Numbered from the stretch's first letter, positions 26,745 to 35,670 are shown. The stretch: DNA of 64,000 nucleotides from Streptantibioticus ferralitis (GCF_029223525.1 NZ_JARHTQ010000002.1:62001-126000); one strand, 5' to 3'. The notes: generated by a model not told the origin, from the letters alone. Translations and numbers: made by a program.

Positions 26745-27071
26745 GTGAGCACACCGGCGCAGACCCGCAAGGTGCTGGAGGACGTCATGAAGCAGCACAC
26801 CGCACGGCAGTCCCTGGCCACCGTGCACCGTCCGGACCTGAGGGACCCCGCCCCGCGGCCCGATCCGGTGCCGCCCACGCCGACGCCGCCACCCGGTCCA
26901 GGGCCCAGGCCGGGCCCGGTCCCGCCCGGACCCGCGCCCGATCCCATCCCGGCACCCCCGCCCGAGCCCGTGCCGGGCCCGGCGCCGGAACCGGTCCCGC
27001 CCGCCCCGCCGCCCGGCCCCGCGCCTGGGCCGGCGCCCAGCCCGGTGCCCGATCCCGGGCCGCTGCGGTAG
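26745..27071 (+). CDS. Proline-rich small protein
   Basis: A 108-residue protein: about 38 ordinary residues (STPAQTRKVLEDVMKQHTA) followed by some 70 residues of P-x-P repeats rich in Pro, Gly and Ala. The GTG start at 26745 has AAGGAG eight bases upstream, and the frame ends 9 bp before the next gene, which supports real translation. There is no signal peptide or membrane segment. Function is not recognised; the tail might act as a spacer or binding segment. Confidence 0.55.
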   Translation: MSTPAQTRKVLEDVMKQHTARQSLATVHRPDLRDPAPRPDPVPPTPTPPPGPGPRPGPVPPGPAPDPIPAPPPEPVPGPAPEPVPPAPPPGPAPGPAPSPVPDPGPLR

Positions 27072-27080
27072 CCGCCGCCG

Positions 27081-27800
27081 TTGCCCGGCGCGCAGGGACT
27101 CGGTCCCGGCACCGCGGATCATGTCGCTCTGGTGCTGCTCGCCGCGGCGTCCGGGGCGGTGGACGCGTTGGCGTTCACCGTCCTCGGCCATGTCTTCGCC
27201 GGAGTGATGACTGGCAATCTGGCGCTGCTCGGCATCGCCTTCGCCTCGGGGCACCCGATCGATCTGACGGCGCCGCTGGTCGCGCTGGCCGGGTTCGTCG
27301 CGGGCATCTGGGCCACCGCGCTGACCTGCCGCGGCTGCGCCGCCGACACCCGGCCGGGGTGGCCGACCCGGGCGCTGCTCTGCCTCGCGGCCGAGACCGG
27401 GCTGCTGACCGTACACGCGTCCATCTGGGCGGGCAGCGGAGGCGTGCCGGGCAGGACGCTGCGCGAAGTGCTGCTCTGCGTGGCCGCCGTGGCGATGGGC
27501 GGGCAGTCCGCCGCGATGCTTGTGGCGGGTCGCGTCGCACGGCCCTCCACCTACTTCACCGGCAGCCTCGCCACCTACGTCGCCCGCAACGCCGGTGTGC
27601 TGAGCGGCGCGAGCGACCGGTGGGTGCCGGTACGGCTCGCGGCACTGGTGGCGGGCGCGGCCGTGGCCGCCGTGCTGCACCGGTGGGCTCCGGCCTGGGC
27701 GGCCGTTCCCCCGCCCGTACTGGTCCTGGCGGCGGTCCTGATCACGACGTACCGCCACACCCGGCCGCGCCCGGCTGCGATCCCGCTCCACAAGGGGTAA
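27081..27800 (+). CDS. DUF1275 (YoaK-like) membrane protein
   Basis: A 239-residue integral membrane protein with about six hydrophobic segments. The family motifs are visible: ASGAVDALAFTVLGHVFAG, VMTGNLALLG and, near residue 160, RPSTYFTGSLATYVAR. The function of this widespread family is not established. A TTG start at 27081 follows the proline-rich gene by 9 bp and lacks a clear ribosome site, so translation may be coupled. Confidence 0.85.
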   Translation: MPGAQGLGPGTADHVALVLLAAASGAVDALAFTVLGHVFAGVMTGNLALLGIAFASGHPIDLTAPLVALAGFVAGIWATALTCRGCAADTRPGWPTRALLCLAAETGLLTVHASIWAGSGGVPGRTLREVLLCVAAVAMGGQSAAMLVAGRVARPSTYFTGSLATYVARNAGVLSGASDRWVPVRLAALVAGAAVAAVLHRWAPAWAAVPPPVLVLAAVLITTYRHTRPRPAAIPLHKG

Positions 27801-27858
27801 ATGCATACGTAGTGGGCACATGATCAGAGGCACCGTCCCGGTCCGAGGAGGAACCGCC

Positions 27859-29250
27859 ATGGCCATCGCAACCGTCAACCCGTCGACCGGGGAGACCCTG
27901 AAGACCTTCGAGGCCCACGGCCCGGACGAGATCGAGCAACGCCTGGCCCGAGCGGCGGCCGCCTTCCGCGACTACCGCACCACCGACCTGGACACCCGGG
28001 CCGAACTGGTACGCGCCGCCGCCGACTTGCTGGGGCGGGAGCAGGACGAGATCGCCAGGACCATGACCACCGAGATGGGCAAGACCCTGGTCGCCGCCCG
28101 CGCCGAAGCCGCCAAGTGCGCCAAGGCACTGCGCTGGTACGCGCAGCACGGCGAACGGCTGCTCGCCGACGAACACCCCTCCGCCGCCGACATCCAGGAC
28201 TCCGGTGCCCGTACCGCGTACGTCCGCTATCGGCCGCTCGGTGTGGTGCTCGCCGTCATGCCGTGGAACTTCCCGCTGTGGCAGGTGATCCGCTTCGCGG
28301 CGCCCGCCTTGATGGCGGGCAACGTCGGGCTGCTCAAGCACGCCTCCAACGTCCCCCAGACCGCGCTGTACCTGGGCGACCTCTTCCATCGTGCGGGCTT
28401 CCCCGAAGGGTGCTTCCAGACCCTGCTGGTCGGCTCGGACGCCATCGAGAAGATCCTGCGCGACCCCCGGATCGCCGCCGCCACGCTCACCGGAAGCGAG
28501 CCCGCGGGGCGGTCGGTGGCCGCGATCGCCGGTGACGAGGTCAAGAAGACCGTGCTGGAGCTCGGCGGCAGTGACCCGTACGTCGTGATGCCGTCCGCCG
28601 ACATCGCCCGCGCCGCCAGCACCGCGGTCACCGCCCGGGTGCAGAACAACGGGCAGTCCTGTATCGCCGCCAAGCGCTTCATCGTGCACACCGACGTGTA
28701 CGACGAGTTCGCCGAGCGGTTCACCGCGGCCATGGCGGCGCTGACCGTCGGCGACCCGATGCTGGAGACCACCGACGTCGGCCCGCTGTCCAGCGAACGC
28801 GGCCGCGCCGACCTGGAACAACTCGTGGACGACGCCACCGCGCAGGGCGCCACCGTACTGTGCGGCGGACGGCGCCCGCCGGGCCGCGGCACGGGCTGGT
28901 TCTACGAGCCGACCGTGCTCACCGGAATCACCCCGACCATGCGCATCCACCGGGAGGAGGCCTTCGGACCGGTGGCCACCCTGTACCGGGTGGATGACCT
29001 GGACGCGGCCGTGGAACTGGCCAACGACGTGCCGTTCGGCCTCAGTTCCAATGTTTGGACCAGCGACGAGGCAGAACAGCGGCGTTTCGAACGGGACATG
29101 GAGGCGGGCGGCGTCTACTTCAACGGCATGACCGCTTCACATCCCGCCATGCCGTTCGGCGGAGTGAAGCGTTCGGGGTACGGGCGCGAACTGTCAGGGC
29201 ACGGGATGCACGAGTTCTGCAACATCACCACGGTCTGGTACGGCGTCTGA
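27859..29250 (+). CDS. gabD: Succinate-semialdehyde dehydrogenase (NADP-type)
   Basis: Oxidises succinate semialdehyde to succinate, the last step of GABA breakdown. The 463-residue protein has all family elements: VMPWNFPLWQ, TLTGSEPAGRS, LELGGSDPYVVM, the nucleophile in NNGQSCIAAKRF, and EEAFGPVATLY. The close fit to the GabD/Sad group and the SCIAAKR context support the substrate. The ATG at 27859 has GAGGAGG nine bases upstream. A glutamate decarboxylase gene lies 7 kb to the left; no GABA aminotransferase gene is in the window. Confidence 0.9.
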   Translation: MAIATVNPSTGETLKTFEAHGPDEIEQRLARAAAAFRDYRTTDLDTRAELVRAAADLLGREQDEIARTMTTEMGKTLVAARAEAAKCAKALRWYAQHGERLLADEHPSAADIQDSGARTAYVRYRPLGVVLAVMPWNFPLWQVIRFAAPALMAGNVGLLKHASNVPQTALYLGDLFHRAGFPEGCFQTLLVGSDAIEKILRDPRIAAATLTGSEPAGRSVAAIAGDEVKKTVLELGGSDPYVVMPSADIARAASTAVTARVQNNGQSCIAAKRFIVHTDVYDEFAERFTAAMAALTVGDPMLETTDVGPLSSERGRADLEQLVDDATAQGATVLCGGRRPPGRGTGWFYEPTVLTGITPTMRIHREEAFGPVATLYRVDDLDAAVELANDVPFGLSSNVWTSDEAEQRRFERDMEAGGVYFNGMTASHPAMPFGGVKRSGYGRELSGHGMHEFCNITTVWYGV

Positions 29251-29473
29251 CGTGGCGGCCGAAACCAGCAGACGCACCGTGCGCGCCGGTCGCCGCGCCC
29301 ATCGACCGGTCGGAGCTGAAGGACCCGGAACCGCACGGCCGCCGCCGGACGCCGGCGAGCATCACCGAGCGCCTCACGGACGACCCCTGGCAGCATGTGC
29401 TACGCCGGGGCCGCTCCCCGAGCGCGGCACGCGACGGCTTCGCGGGGCCCCCGGGGGGGCAGCAGACGGACCC

Positions 29474-30100
29474 TCAGTCCGCGTGGTGCTCCGGCGGCGT
29501 GATGTTCCAGGCCGTCATGACCGGGCGGCCGTGCTCCATGCCGATACGGCTGACCGTGGCCGTGTCCAGCCGGAACCGCGCCCCGCCGGACACCGGAAGG
29601 CCAAGCCGCCGGGCGGTGAGCACACGCAGGAAATGGGCGTGCGCCACCAGTGCCACGTCCCCGCCCTCCCCGCTGTCCTCCGCGTCCCTCAACGCCGCCT
29701 CGACGGCCTTGAGCACCCGGTCGGCGCGCTCGCCGACCTGCGTGGGCGACTCACCGGGATGGTCGACGGGGCCCGGAGCCACTCCGTCGGTCCACAGGTC
29801 CCAACCGGGGCGGGTCCGGTGGATCTCCTCGGTGGTGATGCCCTCGTAGCCGCCGTAGTCCCATTCCCGCATGTCGGGCTCGATGACCGGACCGCCGAGA
29901 CCGGCGAGTTCGGCGGTGCGCAGCGCGCGTGCCATCGGGCTGCTGAACGTGACGGCGATCCGGCGGGCGGCCAGCAGCGGCGCGAGCGAACGGGCCTGCT
30001 CCTCACCCCGGGCGGTCAGCGGCAGGTCCGTCCAGCTGGTGTGCTTCAGGTCCCGGCTCCACTCGGTCTCGCCATGCCGGATGAGGATCAGCTCGCCCAT
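29474..30100 (-). CDS. Histidine phosphatase (phosphoglycerate mutase-like)
   Basis: A 208-residue member of the histidine phosphatase superfamily. The phospho-accepting RHG motif is in ELILIRHGETEWS. It is followed by SSPMARALRTAE, the catalytic acid region REWDYGGYEG, and the second histidine in VALVAHAHFLRVL. This group includes acid phosphatases, mutases and nucleoside phosphatases; the substrate cannot be assigned. The ATG at 30100 follows AAGGA. The opposite strand shows a long open frame that is only its shadow. Confidence 0.87.
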   Translation of the reverse strand: MGELILIRHGETEWSRDLKHTSWTDLPLTARGEEQARSLAPLLAARRIAVTFSSPMARALRTAELAGLGGPVIEPDMREWDYGGYEGITTEEIHRTRPGWDLWTDGVAPGPVDHPGESPTQVGERADRVLKAVEAALRDAEDSGEGGDVALVAHAHFLRVLTARRLGLPVSGGARFRLDTATVSRIGMEHGRPVMTAWNITPPEHHAD

Positions 30101-30285
30101 ATGCGTCCTTCTTACGTCGTGGCTTCGGTGCGTCTTCGGCCTTCGTCTTCCCGTACCGGCCATCTTCGTCGATCATCAGGGGTGGCCGGTCACCCGGGTG
30201 GACGGGGACACAGGCAGGAGGCCGCCGATGGCCGGAGGATGAGGCCACGGCACCGTACGAACTACGCAGACCGGGAGGCCGGAAC

Positions 30286-31722
30286 GTGACCACCGAGACC
30301 CAGGAGTACGACGTCGTCGTGCTCGGCGCGGGACCCACCGGGGAGAACCTCGCGGATCGTGCCCGCGCCGCAGGACTGACCGTCGCCCTCGTGGAGAGCG
30401 AACTGGTCGGTGGCGAGTGCTCGTACTGGGCGTGCATGCCGAGCAAGGCCCTGCTGCGACCGCCGACCGCGCTCGCCGACGCACGCCGGTCGCCGGGCGC
30501 CCGTGAGGCCGCGACTGGGTCGCTCGACGTGACGGCGGTGCTGGAGCACCGCGACAAGTACGCCTCGTACTGGAAGGACGACGGGCAGGTCGCCTGGGTG
30601 GACAGTGCGGGCATCGACCTGGTCCGCGGTCATGGGCGGCTCGACGGGGTGCGGCGGGTCGTGGTCGAGACCCCGGGCGGCGAGCTACGGACGCTCACCG
30701 CCCGGCACGCGGTCGCCGTGTGCACCGGAAGCCGGGCGGCGCTGCCCGACCTGCCGGGGCTGGCCGAGGCCCGTCCCTGGACCAGCCGGGAGGCGACCAG
30801 CGGGCAGGAGGTGCCCGGTCGGCTGGCGGTGGTCGGCGGCGGCGTGGTGGCAACGGAGATGGCCACGGCCTGGCAGGCCCTCGGCTCGCGGGTGACCCTG
30901 CTGGTACGCGGTACGGGACTGCTGCCCCGCATGGAGCCGTTCGCCGGTGAACTGGTGGCGGAGGGGCTCGCGGAGGCCGGGGTGGAGATCCGCACCGGGA
31001 CGAACGTCGCGAGCGTACGACGGCCGGATCCCTCCGGTCCGGTGACCGTCGTGCTGGCGGATTGCGGTGAACTCGTCGTGGACGAGGTGCTGTTCGCCAC
31101 CGGGCGCGCGCCGCGCACCGACGATCTCGGCCTGGAGACGGTGGGGCTGCGGCCGGGGCAGTGGCTGCCGGTTGACGACACCTGCCGGGTCACCGATGTG
31201 CCGGACGGCTGGCTGTACGCGGCGGGCGATGTCAACCACCGTGCGCTGCTGACCCATCAGGGCAAGTACCAGGGGCGGATCGCGGGCGCGGTGATCGGCG
31301 CGCGGGCGGGCGGCCTGCCGGTGGACACCGCTCCCTGGGGCCGCCATGTGGCCACCGCCGACACCGCCGCGGTACCGCAGGTGGTCTTCACCGATCCGGA
31401 GGCCGCCGCGGTCGGAGTCACCGCCGAACAGGCCGAGCGTGCGGGCCACCGGATCCGCACCGTGGACTACGACCTGAGCCAGGTCGCCGGCGCGGGGCTC
31501 TACGCGGACGGCTACCGGGGCCGGGCGCGCATGGTCGTCGACCTCGACCGGGGGCTGCTGCTCGGTGTGACGTTCGTCGGATACGGCGTCGGCGAACTGC
31601 TGCACTCCGCCACGGTCGCGGTGGCCGGCGAGGTTCCCGTCGACCGCCTCTGGCACGCGGTGCCCTCCTACCCGACGATCAGCGAGGTGTGGCTGCGGTT
31701 GCTGGAGGCGTACCGCGAGTAG
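30286..31722 (+). CDS. FAD/NAD(P)-dependent disulfide oxidoreductase family protein
   Basis: A 478-residue flavoprotein of the class I pyridine nucleotide-disulfide oxidoreductase group. The FAD-binding motif is VVLGAGPTGENLA, the redox pair is in GGECSYWACMPSK (two Cys four apart), the NAD(P) motif is VVGGGVVATEMA, and LYAAGDVNHRALLTHQGKYQ ends the FAD fold. The dimerisation domain lacks the usual HxxxxHPT ending and has HAVPSYPTISE instead, so lipoamide or mercury reductase activity is doubtful. Substrate unknown. Confidence 0.85.
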   Translation: MTTETQEYDVVVLGAGPTGENLADRARAAGLTVALVESELVGGECSYWACMPSKALLRPPTALADARRSPGAREAATGSLDVTAVLEHRDKYASYWKDDGQVAWVDSAGIDLVRGHGRLDGVRRVVVETPGGELRTLTARHAVAVCTGSRAALPDLPGLAEARPWTSREATSGQEVPGRLAVVGGGVVATEMATAWQALGSRVTLLVRGTGLLPRMEPFAGELVAEGLAEAGVEIRTGTNVASVRRPDPSGPVTVVLADCGELVVDEVLFATGRAPRTDDLGLETVGLRPGQWLPVDDTCRVTDVPDGWLYAAGDVNHRALLTHQGKYQGRIAGAVIGARAGGLPVDTAPWGRHVATADTAAVPQVVFTDPEAAAVGVTAEQAERAGHRIRTVDYDLSQVAGAGLYADGYRGRARMVVDLDRGLLLGVTFVGYGVGELLHSATVAVAGEVPVDRLWHAVPSYPTISEVWLRLLEAYRE

Positions 31723-31905
31723 GCCATGCCCGTACGGTTCCCGGCAGTTCGCCGACTCACGGCTGGGCATCCCAACTCCCATGCCCCGCAAGGGACAACA
31801 GCTGCCGTGCCGTACGTACGGCGGGTAGCATGGGGGTGCGGAGCCCACCCCGGCGTCAGCGTGACCGGGCCCTGGGCCGAACAGGGGGAGAAGGGTGCGT
31901 GCCCG

Positions 31906-32181
31906 ATGAATCTCGGGCTCCTGTCCGCGGCGGCAGCTGTTGTCTACGCTGTTACGGTTTCGCTGCTCGCCATCACCGCGACCTTCGCGCGACGCGCCGT
32001 ACGGCGCCGTGAGGCGCGGGCCACCTTGGTACTACTCGTCCCACGACGGCACGCCGACTGCCCGGCTGGCGTTCACCGCGCCAGCCGGGCAGACCGGGGA
32101 CTTGACGTGCGGGCAGCCGCCGCCGACTTCAGCCCCTCGGCCAGGTCGGAAGCGCCGGACGCCGCCAGGTCGCGTTGGTGA
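31906..32181 (+). CDS. Small membrane protein, C-terminal end doubtful
   Basis: The frame from ATG 31906 (after GGGGAGAAGGG) codes one membrane segment (about residues 5-25, LLSAAAAVVYAVTVSLLAIT) followed by RRAVRRREA. That part looks genuine. After about residue 45 the frame becomes low-quality, crosses the hairpin at 32058-32092 and overlaps the end of the opposite acetate-transporter gene. The true stop may therefore be earlier if an indel is present. Function unknown. Confidence 0.4.
   Translation: MNLGLLSAAAAVVYAVTVSLLAITATFARRAVRRREARATLVLLVPRRHADCPAGVHRASRADRGLDVRAAAADFSPSARSEAPDAARSRW
32058..32092 (-). terminator. Terminator of the acetate-transporter gene
   Basis: A perfect 14-bp stem (32058-32071 with 32079-32092) and a seven-base loop begins 37 bp beyond the stop of the reverse-strand gene. 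It also lies inside the doubtful end of the small forward ORF. Confidence 0.75.
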
Positions 32182-32752
32182 CCGCCGCGAACGACGCATA
32201 CCACGCGAGCACCGCGGTGACCAGACCGAACCAGCCACCCACCTTGGTGATCCCGGTGGACTGCGCGAACTCTCCCACGGCCAGCAGGATGAAGGTCAGC
32301 GAGAGGAAGACGAAGACACCGAGCACCGCCCCGCTCGTCTTCAGCGCCGCCACCGTCATGTACACCGTGAAGATGGCCCAGGCCAGCAGGAACAGGCCGG
32401 TCGCCTGGTGCGCGTCGGCCGGGGGCAGATGCGGTGCGATGGACCTGACGTATCCGGCGAAGGACAGCCAGAAGGCGCCGAAGGAGCTGAACGCCGTCGC
32501 GCCGAAGGTGTTGCCTTTGCGGAACTCCCACATTCCGGCGAGGAGTTGGCCGAGGCCGCCGTAGAAGAGGGCCAGCGGCAGGACGACGGCGGACAGGCTC
32601 GCGTCGACCAGATTGGCGTTGAAGCAGCTGAGGACGAAGGTCGTGCTGGCGAACGCGGCCAGCCCGAGTGGGCCGGGATCGGCGATCGAGTCGCCCGTGA
32701 GCTGCCGCGGTTCATCGAGCTGCGCGGTGGAGCTTGGGTTGGCTTCGGCCAT
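32129..32752 (-). CDS. Acetate/succinate transporter, GPR1/FUN34/YaaH (SatP) family
   Basis: A 207-residue protein with six hydrophobic segments in the cytoplasmic membrane. The family signature near the N terminus is DPGPLGLAAFASTTFVLS (usually NPxPLGL), and there is a conserved YGGLGQLLAGMWEFRKGNTFG segment. Members carry acetate and related small acids. The ATG at 32752 has AAGGAG seven bases upstream. A perfect palindrome (GAACTGGCCAGTTC, 32872-32885) lies 120 bp upstream and could be an operator. Confidence 0.9.
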   Translation of the reverse strand: MAEANPSSTAQLDEPRQLTGDSIADPGPLGLAAFASTTFVLSCFNANLVDASLSAVVLPLALFYGGLGQLLAGMWEFRKGNTFGATAFSSFGAFWLSFAGYVRSIAPHLPPADAHQATGLFLLAWAIFTVYMTVAALKTSGAVLGVFVFLSLTFILLAVGEFAQSTGITKVGGWFGLVTAVLAWYASFAAVTNATWRRPALPTWPRG

Positions 32753-33128
32753 GGTCGTACTCCTTGCTCTCAAATGGCCGGGCATGCCGGGATGCCGCGG
32801 ATGCGAGGGTTTGGCCCTGCGTACCAGATACGTGCGCCGACGACCGGAAGACTCGCCTCCAGACTTCCCGGGAACTGGCCAGTTCACCCCTCCCGGTAGC
32901 CGGAGAACCGCACTTGGTGGTGATCGAACGCATACACCCGGCGCACAGCTGCCGCCGTGCGCTGCGGTGGCGGATTCCGGCCGGTAACGACGTGGCATTG
33001 GCGGGGAGTTGGCGTACCGCTGATCGTGGGGAGCGGACGGGCTCGGCCAACTGTTCTGCCCACCGGACTGGTTGCGCTGGGACGCCGCGTTGCGATCCTG
33101 TGCCCCGCCCCTCGCGAAGGACCCGAAC
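32753..33128. other. Divergent intergenic region of the transporter and FhuF-like genes
   Basis: 376 bp with no convincing gene. It contains the perfect 14-bp palindrome GAACTGGCCAGTTC at 32872-32885. Promoters for both flanking genes must lie here, but none was clearly recognised. Confidence 0.4.
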
Positions 33129-33894
33129 GTGCCCCGACCGCCCGATGAGCCGTCGCCGGCGGGCGATCTGCGACGGGTCGCCGCGGTCGGCCCGTTCTTC
33201 GGCCTACGGACCGAGGCGTCCGCGGACGGGCCGGGCGGTGAGGGATATCGGCCGCTTGCCGACTGCCACGGTCCGCGCGATCCGGCGGCGCCGCTTGCGG
33301 GGCGGGTGACCGCGGTGGCCGAGCGGCTGGGTACCGAAGAGCGGAGGGTGGCGGGGGCGCTGGTCTTCCAGGGGCTGGCCGCCCGGTTGTGGTCGATCGC
33401 GCTCGGCTCGGCCGTGCTGTGCGGCCGGATGCCATCGCTGGCCCCGGAGCGGGTGTGGTGGCATCCGGACCGGATGGCACCGGATGACCTGTGGCTGCCG
33501 GAGCCGGTGGCGCCCCCGGTAGCGGATCCCGAGTCGGCGGGGCAGTCGGAGGCGGCGGTGGATGACGGCCGCCTGGCGCCGTTGCACGGGGCGATCCGCT
33601 CGCTCTGCCATGTCTCGCAGCGGCTGCTGTGCGGGAAGGCGGGCTCGGCACTGGCCGGGTCGCTGCGCCTGCCGCACGGCTGGTGCCGTACCCACGGCCG
33701 TCCCGACCCGGCCCACCGAGCCCTGGAGCTGGCGGAACGGCTGCTCATCCGTCGGCCGCTGCACGGCACCGGGACGGTGCGGGCGGCGTCCGGCGATCCG
33801 GACCCCGCCTTCACACGCCGCGGCTGCTGCCTGTACTACCGGGTGCCCGGGGGCGGGGCCGTGCGGCGACTGCGTGCCCCCGCGGCGGGGATAG
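33129..33894 (+). pseudogene. FhuF-like (2Fe-2S) ferric reductase gene, frameshifted at its 3' end
   Basis: The frame from GTG 33129 (GAAGGA eight bases upstream) codes an FhuF-type protein of about 255 residues that would reduce siderophore-bound iron. The cluster-binding end should read CC...CxxC. RRGCCLYYRVPGGG is in the main frame, but CGDCVPPRRG and a stop at 33894 are in another. One extra G in the run at 33854-33857 explains this. As read, the main frame runs on to 34010 without the last two cysteines. Sequencing error is likely, because the last motif is perfectly kept. Confidence 0.78.
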
Positions 33895-33901
33895 CGCCGG
33901 C

Positions 33902-34552
33902 TCAGGCCCCGCTCGGCACCGAGGGGGCGGACAGCCCGGCCAGCAGCCGGTCCAGTACCAGTCCGGCCTCCTGGCGGGCCCGCTCATGGTCCTCCGCGCG
34001 GGCGATGTAGAGGCTGGCCTCGGAGATCAGCGCGGCGAGCATCCGGGTCAGCGGTGCGAGCGGGAGTTCCTCGATCTGGTTGTCCCGGATGGCCTCGGTG
34101 AGCGCCTCGGCCAGCAGCAGATAGCCGTGCTCCTCGACCAGCGCGTCCCAGGCGCTGTGTCCCAGCACCGCGGGCCCCTCGATCAGCACGATCCGCTGGA
34201 AGTCGGGGTCCGTACAGGCGTCGAGGAAGGACTGGAAGCCGGTGCGCAGCAACTGCCAGGCGTCTCCGGGCTCCCGTTCGGCCCTGCGGGTCTCCTGTTC
34301 GACCAGCCGCTCGGCCATCTCCTGGGCGCACTCGGCCATCACCGCGCGGAACAGGTCTGCCTTGTCCCGGAAGTGGTGGTAGAGCGCGCCTCGGGTGACC
34401 CGCGCCGCGCCGACGATGTCCTCGGTTCCGGTGGCGGCGTAGCCGCGCTCGGCGAACAGCCTTCTGGCCGCCTCCACCAGGGCGCGCCGGGTGTCGCTGA
34501 CGTGTTCCGCACGGCGGCTGCCGCGGCCGGCGGAAAATCGGGGGCCTTTCAT
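33902..34552 (-). CDS. TetR family transcriptional regulator
   Basis: A 216-residue repressor. The helix-turn-helix (about residues 20-65) reads ALVEAARRLFAERGYAATG, EDIVGAARVTRGALYHHFRDK. The C-terminal ligand-binding domain is helical with no specific hint of its ligand. It is divergent from hpnH, and a perfect CATACAG-A-CTGTATG palindrome lies 15 bp upstream of its start, so control of hpnH and itself is likely. ATG 34552 is preferred; ATG 34570 is in frame but lies inside the palindrome. Confidence 0.88.
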   Translation of the reverse strand: MKGPRFSAGRGSRRAEHVSDTRRALVEAARRLFAERGYAATGTEDIVGAARVTRGALYHHFRDKADLFRAVMAECAQEMAERLVEQETRRAEREPGDAWQLLRTGFQSFLDACTDPDFQRIVLIEGPAVLGHSAWDALVEEHGYLLLAEALTEAIRDNQIEELPLAPLTRMLAALISEASLYIARAEDHERARQEAGLVLDRLLAGLSAPSVPSGA

Positions 34553-34567
34553 ACGTACATCCTGTTC

Positions 34568-34582
34568 CATACAGACTGTATG
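34568..34582. promoter_or_regulatory. TetR operator palindrome between tetR and hpnH
   Basis: A perfect inverted repeat CATACAG-A-CTGTATG lies 80 bp before hpnH and 15 bp before the regulator start. Length and placement are typical of a TetR operator. Binding is inferred. Confidence 0.7.
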
Positions 34583-34661
34583 TTGGAAGGGGGCCGGGCT
34601 CCTGGATCGCCGGTCCCGGCTCAGGGTCAGCAGTAGAGGCTCGGGAACGGAGACATGGATC

Positions 34662-35666
34662 ATGGCACTCCCGCTCAACCTCACCGTCAAGATGGGCAGT
34701 TACCTGGTCAGGCAGAAGCTGCGGCGGCGTGAGAAGTTCCCGCTCATCGTGGAGGTGGAACCGCTTTTCGCCTGCAACCTGAAGTGCAACGGCTGCGGCA
34801 AGATCCAGCACCCGGCGGGTGTGCTCAAGCAGCGCATGCCGGTCGCCCAGGTGATCGGCGCGGTGGAGGAGTGCGGCGCGCCCATGGTCTCGCTGGCCGG
34901 TGGTGAGCCGCTGATGCATCCGCATATCGATCTGATGACCCGCGAGCTGATCAAACGCGGCAAGTTCGTGGTGTTGTGCACCAACGCCGTGCTGCTCCCC
35001 AAGCACCTCCACAAGTTCACCCCGCACCGCGATTTCGCGTGGATGGTGCACATCGACGGCCTGCGCGAGCGGCATGACGAGTCGGTGAGCAAGGAGGGCG
35101 TGTTCGACCAGGCCATCGAGGCGATCCGGCAGGCCAAGGCGGCCGGATTCGCGGTCTACACCAACTCCACGTTCTTCAACAACGACAGCCCGCAGGACAT
35201 CATCGAGGTGCTCGACTACCTCAATGACGACCTGAAAGTCGACCGGATGGAGATCTCGCCCGGCTACGCCTACGAGAAGGCACCCGACCAGAACCGTTTC
35301 CTCGGCGTCGAGCAGACGCGGCAACTGTTCAGGAAGGCGTTCGCCGACGGCAGGCGCCGCAAGTGGCGGCTCAACCACTCGGAGCTGTACCTGGACTTCC
35401 TGGAGGGCCGCACCGACTTCGAGTGCACGCCGTGGGCGATCCCCTCGTACTCGCTGTTCGGCTGGCAGAAGCCCTGCTACCTGATGTCGGACGGCTACGC
35501 GGCGACGTACCAGGAACTGCTGGACACCACCGACTGGGACAGGTACGGCCGTGGCAAGGACCCGCGGTGCGACAACTGCATGGCGCACTGCGGATACGAG
35601 CCCACCGCGGTACTGGCCACCATGGGCTCGCTCAAGGAGTCGCTGCGGGCGATCACCGCGGGCTGA
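34662..35666 (+). CDS. hpnH: Radical SAM protein HpnH (adenosyl-hopene transferase)
   Basis: HpnH attaches an adenosyl group to hopene, the first step in making side-chain-extended hopanoids. The 334-residue protein has the radical-SAM cluster motif in FACNLKCNGCGK, VSLAGGEPLMHP for SAM binding, and a C-terminal cysteine-rich region with RCDNCMAHCGYEP. The ATG at 34662 gives the usual N terminus. No other hopanoid gene is in the window, so it is detached from a hopanoid cluster or a paralogue. A divergent TetR gene and operator-like palindrome suggest dedicated repression. Confidence 0.9.
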   Translation: MALPLNLTVKMGSYLVRQKLRRREKFPLIVEVEPLFACNLKCNGCGKIQHPAGVLKQRMPVAQVIGAVEECGAPMVSLAGGEPLMHPHIDLMTRELIKRGKFVVLCTNAVLLPKHLHKFTPHRDFAWMVHIDGLRERHDESVSKEGVFDQAIEAIRQAKAAGFAVYTNSTFFNNDSPQDIIEVLDYLNDDLKVDRMEISPGYAYEKAPDQNRFLGVEQTRQLFRKAFADGRRRKWRLNHSELYLDFLEGRTDFECTPWAIPSYSLFGWQKPCYLMSDGYAATYQELLDTTDWDRYGRGKDPRCDNCMAHCGYEPTAVLATMGSLKESLRAITAG

Positions 35667-35670
35667 CCCG

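Noticed and set aside
29251-29473. Possible forward coding remnant after gabD
   Set aside because: One frame (ASITERLTDDPWQHVLRRG) looks protein-like, but no family is recognised and there is no start or ribosome site.
29252-30289. Forward 345-residue ORF opposite the histidine phosphatase
   Set aside because: It is an antisense shadow. The reverse strand carries intact RHG and second-His motifs.
33895-34010. Extension of the FhuF-like frame to 34010
   Set aside because: The extension is Ser/Arg noise and overlaps the TetR gene. The true ending with CGDC lies in another frame.
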